NCBI GenBank assembly: GCA_905235775.1
Contig: CAJOMY010000117.1
Location: forward strand, 1-5,709
DNA length: 5,709 bases
DNA from: an uncultured Bacteroidales bacterium
Lineage (GTDB): Bacteria > Bacteroidota > Bacteroidia > Bacteroidales > UBA932
Reading direction: 5' to 3'
The notes beneath the pieces are model-generated. The model was not told the DNA's origin. It ran no database searches and worked only from the letters and a program-made list of their open reading frames with translations. Every line of letters begins with the position of its first letter. Positions within the stretch are counted from its first letter, which is position 1. Shown piece after piece: positions 1-5,709 of the stretch. Made by a program: the position numbers and the translations under genes.

Positions 1-1830
1 GAGGTTGGCCTTCCAGGCCGCTTCCTGCAGGAAGTTGTCCGTCGGGAACTGCGTCAGGAAGGCGCCCCAGGAGCTCTGGAAGTTGGTCCCGTACCAGAAC
101 TGGCCGTGGGAGTTGTTCCATCTGGCGAGCCAGAGGCCGGTTGCGGGGACGTAGTCGGTGTGCTGGCTGCCGGCCGAAGCGCGGAGCTTGCCGTAGAGGC
201 CGGTTGCCGGGTTGTTGGCATAGATCCAGCCCAGGCCCAGGGTCGGGGAGAACGCCCACTTGGCCGGGTAGGAACGGTTGGAGCCGTTGGCTGCGAGGAC
301 GAGGTCCGCCACGAACTTGTCGGCGTGGTCGTAGTGCAGGGCGAGGTTGACGTTCTGGCGGTACCAGGTGTTGCTCTGGCCGTCGCGGGTCTCGCTCTTC
401 ATGTTCCAGTTCAGGTTGGCGGCAAGGTTGTCGCCGTTCTGGAACTGCGTGGCATACTTGAGACCGGCGTTGATCGTGCCGATGCGCCACTGGGAGTCCA
501 CCCAGTGGTTGAAGATGAGCTTGTCCTCGACGGTACCCATGACGACCTCCTGCATGGCGCCGGCGGCGTCATAGTAGTTCCAGCCGTACTGGTAGCCCTT
601 GGTGCGGTTCTCGATGGTGTTGGAGGCGTTGTCGTAGGAGCCGCCGACGTAGAGCTGCAGGCCATCGAGGATGATGTCGAGGTCCTGCTCCAGGGTGATG
701 TCGGCCCAGATCTGGCGCTGGTGGGTCTTGGTGAAGCCCGTACCCTGCGCCTTGGCCACGAGGTTGAAGTCCCCGTAGGTCTGGCTGCCGCCCCAGACGC
801 CGCCCTGGGTCTTGATCGGGAATGCCAGGGCAGGCACCTTGTACAGATGCCACCAGGCGTCGTTGGAGTTCATGTTCGGCACGCCGTTGGTCTCCATGAA
901 GATCGCGTAGATGTTGGTCTTGACGCGGGTCGAGCTGGTGACCTGGAAGTCCACGTTGGTGCGGATGCTCGCCTTGGAGTACTTGAGCTGGGAATTCCAG
1001 TCGCCCTGCTGGGGATACTTGTAGAGTCCGCGGGCGTCGGTGTAGTCCAGGATGGTGTAGTACTCCACCTTGTCGGAGCCGCCGTACATGGACACGAACG
1101 CGTTCGTCTCATGGGCGGTGTTCTTGAAGACTTCGTTCTTCCAGTCGACGTTGGGATAGACGAAGGGGTCGCTGCCGTCCTTAAATTTCTGCAGTTCGGC
1201 CTCGGTGTAGGCGATGCCCAGGCCATCGTTCATGCGGGCGATGTTCAGGGCGTTGGCGTAGTCGTAGGCGCTGACCATGGGCGCGGTCTTGGGATCGAAC
1301 TGGAATTTGTGCGAAGCGCCGGCCTTGAGGTGGAAGCCGCTGTCGGCCGCACCGCGCTTGGTCTTGACGAGCAGCACGCCGTTGATGCCTTCGTGGCCGT
1401 AGAGGGCCACGGCGGCGGCGTCACGCAGGACGGTCACGCTCTCCACCTCTTCGACCGTCAGGCGGTCGATCGGACGCTCGATACCGTCCACGAGGATGAG
1501 AATGTCGCGCTCTCCGGTGGTCTGTACGCCCCGGATGTTGAAGGAGGCGCCGCGGCCTTCCTCGCCCTTGAAACCGGTGTTCTGCAGGGCGGTCAGGCCG
1601 AGGAGCTTGCCGTAGAGGGCGTCAGCGAGGCTGATGGCCGCGGTGCGGCCGAGTTCTTCGGCGGTGATGGTGTAGGTCGCCGCCGTGGTGAGGAACTCGG
1701 TGCTCTCGACGCCATAGCCCAGATCCACTTTCTGGGACTGCTTGTCGTTCAGCACGACCTGGGCGCCGGCCGTCACAGGCAGCGCACAGAGTCCCAGCAG
1801 GCAGTAGATAAGTATATTACTTGATTTCAT
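1..1830 (-). CDS. SusC/RagA-family TonB-dependent outer-membrane transporter, short N-terminus (3'-truncated by window edge)
   Basis: This frame is open from ATG at 1830-1828 to the left edge, giving 610 residues with no stop. It encodes an outer-membrane beta-barrel importer energised by TonB. Residues 1-23 are a type I signal peptide (KSSN, hydrophobic core, cleavage likely AGA|Q). Residues 34-60 hold the TonB-box-like segment (KVDLGYGVES, then TITAEEL), and about 61-160 form the plug: SLADALYGKLLGL, FNIRGV, ILILVDGIE, VESVTVLRDAAAVALYG, NGVLLVKTKRG. The barrel follows, including GGSYDNASNT and the family segment PTLGLGWIYANNP with YGKLRASAGS. The last visible residues, EAAWKANL, match the WETASKFNVG segment of the upstream SusC, so roughly 330 residues (about 1 kb) are missing and the full protein would be near 940 residues. 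It lacks the CarboxypepD_reg-like domain that usually precedes the plug, and has no STN signalling domain. It starts 21 bases after the SusD stop. Family assignment is firm; the substrate is unknown. Confidence 0.93.
   Translation of the reverse strand, partial: MKSSNILIYCLLGLCALPVTAGAQVVLNDKQSQKVDLGYGVESTEFLTTAATYTITAEELGRTAAISLADALYGKLLGLTALQNTGFKGEEGRGASFNIRGVQTTGERDILILVDGIERPIDRLTVEEVESVTVLRDAAAVALYGHEGINGVLLVKTKRGAADSGFHLKAGASHKFQFDPKTAPMVSAYDYANALNIARMNDGLGIAYTEAELQKFKDGSDPFVYPNVDWKNEVFKNTAHETNAFVSMYGGSDKVEYYTILDYTDARGLYKYPQQGDWNSQLKYSKASIRTNVDFQVTSSTRVKTNIYAIFMETNGVPNMNSNDAWWHLYKVPALAFPIKTQGGVWGGSQTYGDFNLVAKAQGTGFTKTHQRQIWADITLEQDLDIILDGLQLYVGGSYDNASNTIENRTKGYQYGWNYYDAAGAMQEVVMGTVEDKLIFNHWVDSQWRIGTINAGLKYATQFQNGDNLAANLNWNMKSETRDGQSNTWYRQNVNLALHYDHADKFVADLVLAANGSNRSYPAKWAFSPTLGLGWIYANNPATGLYGKLRASAGSQHTDYVPATGLWLARWNNSHGQFWYGTNFQSSWGAFLTQFPTDNFLQEAAWKANL
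1762..1830 (-). other. Type I signal peptide of the second SusC
   Basis: Residues 1-23 run from a short polar start (MKSSN) through the hydrophobic stretch ILIYCLLGLCALPV to T-A-G-A, followed by Gln24. The A-x-A pattern fits signal peptidase I cleavage after Ala23. The first eight codons include TCA, AGT, AAT, ATA and CTT, choices rare in the rest of this GC-rich gene. The only two cysteines in the visible protein (10 and 15) lie in this removed segment. The signal peptide fixes the start codon and shows that the short N-terminus is real. Confidence 0.8.
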
Positions 1831-1851
1831 ATTCGTATAGATTTCAATTGA
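1831..1851 (-). promoter_or_regulatory. SusD-SusC2 junction: AT-rich translation start region without Shine-Dalgarno
   Basis: These 21 bases separate the TAA of the SusD gene from the ATG of the second SusC. Read on the coding strand they are AT-rich, end in ACGAAT just before ATGAAA, and contain no GGAG-like sequence. There is no hairpin with a T-tract and no TAnnTTTG-type Bacteroidetes -7 element. The gap therefore looks like a simple intra-operon junction, with initiation relying on an unstructured AT-rich leader as is common in Bacteroidota. Confidence 0.6.
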
Positions 1852-3852
1852 TTACCAACCGGGATTCTGCGTGAGGCCGTATCCCTTCTGAATCTCAATA
1901 CGGGAGACGGGGTCGAGGTACCACTTGTTGGTCCAGTACCCCTCGTCCCACCAGCGGCGGTGGCCGACCACGATCTCAGGCTTCTCGTATTCGAACTTCG
2001 GCCACGGCTCGCCGGCCGTATATTGGTGGTCTTCTCCATCGTCCAGACGATTGCCGGCTGCGTCGAGGCGGTAGATGCGGATCTCGTGGAGCGGCTTGGT
2101 GAAGAGGTCCTGGCGCTTGCGGCGGACCATGTCGTAGAGGCGGTCGCCGCACTCGGCGCCGATCTCGCAGTTGCGCTCGCGCAGGATCTCGTCGATCAGG
2201 TTCGCCTTGTTGGTCGTGAGGTTCAGACCCGGGTTCATCGTCTCGAGGCGGCCCAGGCCGACGCGGCTGCGGACGATATGCAGGTCGTCGAGCGCACCCT
2301 GCAGGTCACCGGTCTCGGCCTTGGCTTCCGCGCGGATGAGGTACATCTCGGCCAGGCGGATGTAGGGAACGCCGATGGGTTCGTCGTCGTAGCGGCTGCC
2401 GCCGTAGTAGTCGAGCAGCCACTTGAATTTGCAGTAGCCGGAAGCCACGTCATCCTTGTTGGAGACATTGCTGTTCTTCTCCAGGAAACCGCCGACCCAG
2501 GAGTCCATGTAGGTCATGCCGCCGTGGTCGAAGCCGGCCGGCTGGGACTGGCGGGGGACCACCATGGTCTCATAGAGGCGCGGGTCGCGGTCGGCGAACA
2601 TGTCAATCCCGGCGGGGTTCTTGCCGGCGCCGTAGAGGTCCGCATACGGGAAGTTGCGGCCGTCCTGCATGCCGAAGCACTCCATGAGCTCGTTGGTGGG
2701 AACGGCGCCGCCCTGGCGGAGGCAGTCGAGGGCAAAACCGCGCCAGCCCCAGCCCCAGCCGCCGTCGGACAGGGTGAGGGTCGGATGGGCGTCGAAGAGC
2801 TTTTCGTGGTTCGTCGCGTCATTGCGGTAGCGGTAGGCGCGGCGGTAAGCCGTGCGGTAGCCGGCCTCGTCCTGCGTAGCCGGCTGGACCAGGGCGTAGT
2901 AGTTGCCGTTGGCGGCGTTGTCCTCGAAGAAATCGTTGCAGTACTGCAGGCAGCGGTTCCAGAGGGAAGGATCCTCCTGGCCGAACCAGATGTGCTCCTC
3001 TTTCTCCAGGCCGGTCGGCTTGCTGGTGTAGGTCATGTAGGGCTCGCTGCTGTTGAACAGCGGGGAGGCGGCGAACATCCACACCTTGGCGCGCAGGGCG
3101 CGGGCGGAGGCGCGGGTCAGGCGCCCCGACCACTGGCCGATGTCGGCGTTGTCCACGTTCCAGATGAAGCCGGGCTCCTTGATGGCGCAGTTCACCAGGG
3201 AGTCGATGAATTCGACCGTCTCCCAGGCCGTCGAGCGGCCGGAGGTGAACTCTTCACCGACCCCATAGGCTTTCCGCACGAGGCAGAGGCCGCCGAAGTT
3301 GCGGAATGCGTCGAAGTAGCGGCTGGCCATGATGGTGTAGGCTTCGCCCCGGAGGCGGCTCTTCTCGGTGTCGGCCATGTCCGGCACGCGGTCGATGTTC
3401 TCGATGATCTGCCAGCATTTGCGCACGGTCTCGTAGATGGACACGCGGCCGCCGGAGTCGGAGTTAAGGCCGCCGGCGATGGTGGAATAGGAGAACTTGC
3501 CCTGGAAATTGCCGTTTTCAGTGTCCTGTGCGTCCTCGGTCAGGCCGCCCGGGTAGTAGCTCTGGATCGGGCCGCCCCAGCCGACATAGCAGTGATAGGA
3601 GTCGGAGAGCACGTCGATGGGCGCACCGTTCATCATGTTGCCGGACGTGTAGGTGCAGTAGAGCTGTCCGTAGGCGCTCCACAGGAAGTTGCGGGTGTAT
3701 TCCGCTTTCGTGAACACGGTGTCGATGTTGACATCGACGCCCGGGGCTTTCTCCAGGAATGCGTCGCCGATGGCGAGCCGGTCCACGCAGGCCGGGAGCA
3801 GGAAAGCGGAGCAGAGACCCAACACGACTATCTTGTTAAATATCTTTTTCAT
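1852..3852 (-). CDS. SusD/RagB-family surface glycan- or nutrient-binding lipoprotein
   Basis: This complete gene encodes 666 residues, on the long side for a family commonly near 500-600. SusD proteins are outer-membrane lipoproteins on the cell surface that bind the ligand and act as the hinged lid of the SusC barrel. The start ATG at 3852-3850 opens a lipoprotein signal peptide (MKKIFNKIVVLGLCSAFL) ending in lipobox LPAC, lipidated at Cys22. Family landmarks in order are: SRLRGEAYTIMASRYFDAF (165-183) leading to NFGG, RLTRASARALRAKVWMFAAS (244-263) then PLFN, PTNELMECFGMQDG (385-398), DRDPRLYETM (421-430), IRLAEMYLIRAEAKAETGD (498-516) and ALDDLHIVRSRVGL, ECGDRLYDMVRRKR (567-580), and a C-terminal WYLDPVSRIEIQ...QNPGW. 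The helical segments are the TPR-like core. It lies 13 bases after the first SusC, its obvious partner. Odd points are a Gly-Trp repeat at 365-370 and 12 cysteines in the mature chain besides Cys22. The ligand cannot be inferred; assignment to the family is very secure. Confidence 0.96.
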   Translation of the reverse strand: MKKIFNKIVVLGLCSAFLLPACVDRLAIGDAFLEKAPGVDVNIDTVFTKAEYTRNFLWSAYGQLYCTYTSGNMMNGAPIDVLSDSYHCYVGWGGPIQSYYPGGLTEDAQDTENGNFQGKFSYSTIAGGLNSDSGGRVSIYETVRKCWQIIENIDRVPDMADTEKSRLRGEAYTIMASRYFDAFRNFGGLCLVRKAYGVGEEFTSGRSTAWETVEFIDSLVNCAIKEPGFIWNVDNADIGQWSGRLTRASARALRAKVWMFAASPLFNSSEPYMTYTSKPTGLEKEEHIWFGQEDPSLWNRCLQYCNDFFEDNAANGNYYALVQPATQDEAGYRTAYRRAYRYRNDATNHEKLFDAHPTLTLSDGGWGWGWRGFALDCLRQGGAVPTNELMECFGMQDGRNFPYADLYGAGKNPAGIDMFADRDPRLYETMVVPRQSQPAGFDHGGMTYMDSWVGGFLEKNSNVSNKDDVASGYCKFKWLLDYYGGSRYDDEPIGVPYIRLAEMYLIRAEAKAETGDLQGALDDLHIVRSRVGLGRLETMNPGLNLTTNKANLIDEILRERNCEIGAECGDRLYDMVRRKRQDLFTKPLHEIRIYRLDAAGNRLDDGEDHQYTAGEPWPKFEYEKPEIVVGHRRWWDEGYWTNKWYLDPVSRIEIQKGYGLTQNPGW
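2743..2760 (-). repeat. Three perfect copies of a 6-base unit encoding Gly-Trp x3 in SusD
   Basis: On the plus strand the unit ccagcc occurs three times head to tail. On the coding strand it reads GGCTGG three times and encodes G365-W366-G367-W368-G369-W370, inside SDGGWGWGWRG. The repeat lies just before the family motif PTNELMECFGMQDG. In SusD proteins this neighbourhood is usually a glycine- and aromatic-rich loop, so the repeat may reflect slippage expansion of an existing loop. That reading is inference. Confidence 0.7.
3787..3852 (-). other. Lipoprotein signal peptide and lipobox of SusD
   Basis: Residues 1-22 have a basic start (MKK...K7), a hydrophobic core (IVVLGLCSAFLL) and the lipobox L19-P20-A21-C22, so signal peptidase II should cleave before Cys22. 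The mature protein begins CVDRLAIGD. This element decides the start codon: the in-frame ATG 11 codons upstream (3885) would place a polar stretch in front of the signal and overlap the SusC gene. Confidence 0.88.
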
Positions 3853-3865
3853 ATTTGGATCTGCA
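3853..3865 (-). promoter_or_regulatory. SusC1-SusD junction: 13-base spacer, no Shine-Dalgarno
   Basis: Only 13 bases (coding strand TGCAGATCCAAAT) lie between the TAA of the first SusC (3868-3866) and the SusD ATG. There is no GGAGG-like site, terminator or promoter. Such close spacing is typical of SusC-SusD pairs and suggests co-transcription and possibly translational coupling. Both internal starts in this window share the local sequence AATATGAAA. Confidence 0.65.
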
Positions 3866-5709
3866 TTAGAAGTTGAACTGGGCACCGATGTTGAACACGC
3901 GGGTCATCGGGTAGCGCACACCGAAGTCGAGGCCGGATCCCGGGGCTTCCGGGTCGTTGCCGTCGAAGCGGGAGAAAGTCAGCAGGTTCTGGCCGGACAG
4001 GTACACCCGGATGTAGTTGAAGAACTTGAGGTTCTGCGACTTGTTGAAGGTGTAGCCGATCTCGATGTTCTTCAGTCGGATGTAGCGGGAATCGACCATC
4101 CAGGCCTGGGAGTCACGGTTGTTGTGCACCCGGTTGGTGAAGGAGATACGCGGCAGGATGGCGTTGGTGTTGCTCTCCGTCCAGGAGTTGTCCGCCACCC
4201 ACTGCGTCAGGGCCGAGGTGTTGGTGGAGCCGAACTGGTCGCGGAAGTATCCGTTGAGCGTACGGTTCACGTGGTCGGCGCCCGTCCACAGCATGGAGAA
4301 GTCGAGACCTTTCCAGTGGAAGGAAGCGTTGAGGGAGTAGGTGATCTCCGGGGTGGCCGTGTAGCCGGTCGCTTTCTGGTCGTTCTGGTCGATCACGCCG
4401 TCGCCGTTGAGGTCCACATAGACGGCGTCGCCGTACTTGAGATCGATCTTCTGGTCCGGCATGGGTTTTCCGTAGGCCGCCTGGTAGCGCTCCTCCGTGC
4501 CCGGCTGATAGAACTCGAAGAGGTCATAGGCGAAGGGCTGGCCCACCGGGAGGCCGGTGCGGCGCAGGTAGTCGTACATGGGCGGAACCTCCAGCATCTC
4601 GATCACCTGGTTGCGGGCGAAGGAGAAGTTCGGGGAGATGGAATAGCGGAAATCGCCGTGGCGGTCTTCCCAGTTGAGGGTGATCTCATAACCGTGGTTC
4701 TTGACACGGCCCTGGTTGACGTAGCTGGCGGGCAGGGACGTGACGGCGGGCAGCGTGGAACGGTTGTTCACGAGGATGTCCCGGCGGTCCTCCCAGAAGA
4801 AGTCCACGTAGGCGTGCAGGCGGTCCTTGAAGAAGCCGGCGTCCACACCGACGTTGAACTTGCTGGCGGTCTCCCAGGTCACGTCCGGATTACCGGCGGT
4901 CAGCTCCTTGACGGCCTGCAGCCAGGTGGGGCTGGTGCCGAAGTTGGCGCCGCGGTTCTGCGGGTTGACCGTCGTGCTGCCGGTATAGAACTGCCAGGCA
5001 CCCGGCAGGTAGAGGAAGCGGGCGCCGTTGGTGTTGTCGTTGCCGACCAGACCCCAGGAACCGCGGATCTTCAGGTAGCCGATCACGTTCTTGACGGGCT
5101 CCCACCAGGGTTCTGCGGAGGGGATCCAGCCCAGGGACACGGACGGGAAGACGCCGTAGCGCTTGTTCGGGGCGAAGTTCTCGGAGCCGTTGTAGCCGAT
5201 GTTGAAGTCGAGCAGGTACTTGGTGTCGTAGTCGTAGGTGATGCGGCCCACCAGGCCGACGTAGCCCTTCGGGATGGACTGGTACAGGCTGTTGTCCGAA
5301 TCCCAGGGATAGTAGGTCTTGCTCTGGTTGTAGAGGATCAGGGCGCCGACGTTGTGCTTGCCGAAGCGGCGGGCGTAGTTGAAGCTCGCCTCGGCGTACC
5401 AGTTGCGGCTGCCCCATTTGCCTTCGTTGTAAGGGGTCGGCCAGGTGATGTTCTCCTTGCGGAGGACCTCCTGGCCGTCCACGAGGGTGGCCACATAGGT
5501 CAGGCCCGTGCCGAAACCGTTCTGGCGGTTCTTCTGGGCGGTGTATTCGGAGTTGTAGGAGCCCTTGATCTTGAAGTCCAGGCCCTGGGTGATGAAGCCC
5601 AGGTCCAGCTTGTACTGGAGGTCGAAGTTCAGGACGTTGGTGCTCTCGTTCACGTAGCCGAGGTTGTAGTAGTTGGAGAGGGCGTCACGGTCGTACGGTC
5701 CGACGATGT
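3866..5709 (-). CDS. SusC/RagA-family TonB-dependent outer-membrane transporter (5'-truncated by window edge)
   Basis: The frame is open from the right edge (first full codon 5707-5705) to TAA at 3868-3866, giving the last 613 residues of a protein usually near 1000-1100. The signal peptide, any CarboxypepD_reg-like domain, TonB box and plug lie outside; what is visible is beta-barrel. Family landmarks, numbered from the first visible residue, are: RYGVFPSVSLGW (near 180), YLKIRGSWGLVGND, NPDVTWETASKFNVGVD (near 275), LPVGQPFAYDLFEFYQPG, the acidic loop DLNGDGVIDQND (432-443), WMVDSRYIRLKNIEIGYTF, VYLSGQNLLTF and GNDPEAPGSG, with the end YPMTRVFNIGAQFNF. The terminal Phe is the usual BAM-recognised end of an outer-membrane barrel. 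The protein would import the substrate captured by the SusD encoded 13 bases downstream. A GTG at 5653 could be mistaken for a start, but the SusC-like frame continues through it. No cysteine occurs in the visible part. The substrate is unknown. Confidence 0.95.
   Translation of the reverse strand, partial: IVGPYDRDALSNYYNLGYVNESTNVLNFDLQYKLDLGFITQGLDFKIKGSYNSEYTAQKNRQNGFGTGLTYVATLVDGQEVLRKENITWPTPYNEGKWGSRNWYAEASFNYARRFGKHNVGALILYNQSKTYYPWDSDNSLYQSIPKGYVGLVGRITYDYDTKYLLDFNIGYNGSENFAPNKRYGVFPSVSLGWIPSAEPWWEPVKNVIGYLKIRGSWGLVGNDNTNGARFLYLPGAWQFYTGSTTVNPQNRGANFGTSPTWLQAVKELTAGNPDVTWETASKFNVGVDAGFFKDRLHAYVDFFWEDRRDILVNNRSTLPAVTSLPASYVNQGRVKNHGYEITLNWEDRHGDFRYSISPNFSFARNQVIEMLEVPPMYDYLRRTGLPVGQPFAYDLFEFYQPGTEERYQAAYGKPMPDQKIDLKYGDAVYVDLNGDGVIDQNDQKATGYTATPEITYSLNASFHWKGLDFSMLWTGADHVNRTLNGYFRDQFGSTNTSALTQWVADNSWTESNTNAILPRISFTNRVHNNRDSQAWMVDSRYIRLKNIEIGYTFNKSQNLKFFNYIRVYLSGQNLLTFSRFDGNDPEAPGSGLDFGVRYPMTRVFNIGAQFNF
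4379..4414 (-). other. EF-hand-like acidic loop (DxNxDxxxDxxD) in SusC1
   Basis: The twelve residues DLNGDGVIDQND have Asp/Asn at loop positions 1, 3, 5, 9 and 12, the spacing of a calcium-binding EF-hand or dockerin-type loop. Similar DxNGDGxIDxxD loops recur at this place in many SusC proteins, between the GQPFAYDLFEFYQ-type segment and the GYTATPEITYSLN segment. Calcium binding is inferred from the pattern alone. Confidence 0.65.

Noticed and set aside
106..1824. Plus-strand open frame of 572 codons opposite the second SusC
   Set aside because: It is codon-aligned antisense to a clear SusC gene with signal peptide and plug motifs. Its translation is low-complexity Val/Gly/Ala/Leu-rich with no recognisable domain. 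The open frame follows from the rarity of TTA, CTA and TCA in the real gene.
1..1830. Second SusC as a decayed or truncated pseudogene because its N-terminal domain is missing
   Set aside because: It has an intact signal peptide, TonB-box region, complete plug and 610 uninterrupted codons. The short N-terminus looks like a subtype rather than damage.
1831..3865. Terminator, promoter or invertible switch in the two intergenic gaps
   Set aside because: The gaps are 21 and 13 bases and contain no hairpin with a T-tract, no TAnnTTTG element and no inverted repeats that I could find flanking the genes.
1960..3876. Plus-strand open frame of 638 codons opposite SusD
   Set aside because: This is the same codon-aligned antisense effect. 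The minus-strand frame carries every SusD landmark in order, while the plus-strand product resembles no family and has no plausible translation start context.
3853..3885. Upstream in-frame ATG (3885) as the SusD start
   Set aside because: It would add 11 polar residues before the lipoprotein signal peptide and overlap the end of the SusC gene by 20 bases. The ATG at 3852 gives a standard MKK-type lipoprotein signal with its lipobox at residue 22.
5651..5653. GTG at 5653 as the start of the first SusC
   Set aside because: The reading frame continues upstream through SusC-like sequence (DRDALSNYYNLGY) to the window edge, and the plug and signal peptide must lie further right. The GTG is an internal valine.
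1..5709. The two SusC genes as a recent duplication of each other
   Set aside because: They share only family-level motifs (for example PSVSLGW versus PTLGLGW, and WETASKFNVG versus EAAWKANL), with otherwise divergent sequences and loop lengths.

Overview
The window holds three consecutive genes, all read on the minus strand (right to left), which together look like the core of a Bacteroidetes nutrient-uptake locus of the SusC/SusD (RagA/RagB) type. Transcription enters from the right with the C-terminal two thirds of a SusC-family TonB-dependent outer-membrane transporter (5709 down to 3866). It continues through a complete SusD/RagB-family surface lipoprotein (3852 down to 1852) and then into a second, different SusC-family transporter (1830 down to the left edge, cut off at residue 610). 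The gaps between genes are only 13 and 21 bases, with no terminator-like hairpin, so the three are almost certainly one transcript. There is no gene-free stretch over 300 bases, no RNA gene, mobile element or CRISPR array that I can see, and no promoter in view; the promoter must lie to the right of the window.

The organism is a member of the Bacteroidota, most likely a Bacteroidales bacterium from a gut or similar habitat. The SusC/SusD pairing is essentially restricted to that phylum, and the genes start without Shine-Dalgarno sequences, as is usual there. The DNA is clearly GC-rich (judged by eye, not counted), with strong avoidance of TTA, CTA and TCA codons. This fits high-GC Bacteroidales (Alistipes-like or uncultured gut lineages) better than typical Bacteroides, but the genus is a guess.

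In characterised systems, the SusD lipoprotein sits as a lid on the SusC barrel at the cell surface. It captures a glycan or peptide, and the SusC barrel imports it using TonB/ExbBD energy. Here the first SusC and the SusD form an ordinary pair. The second SusC is of a short type: its signal peptide leads almost directly into the TonB-box region and plug, with no carboxypeptidase-D-like (CarboxypepD_reg) domain in front. By position it probably has its own SusD just beyond the left edge, making a tandem SusCD-SusCD locus. No enzyme, sigma/anti-sigma pair or sensor is in the window, so the substrate cannot be named.

Nothing here proves an undescribed system. The points most worth a second look are the tandem arrangement, the domain-poor second transporter, the cysteine-rich SusD sitting between two apparently cysteine-free barrels, and a Gly-Trp repeat in the SusD.
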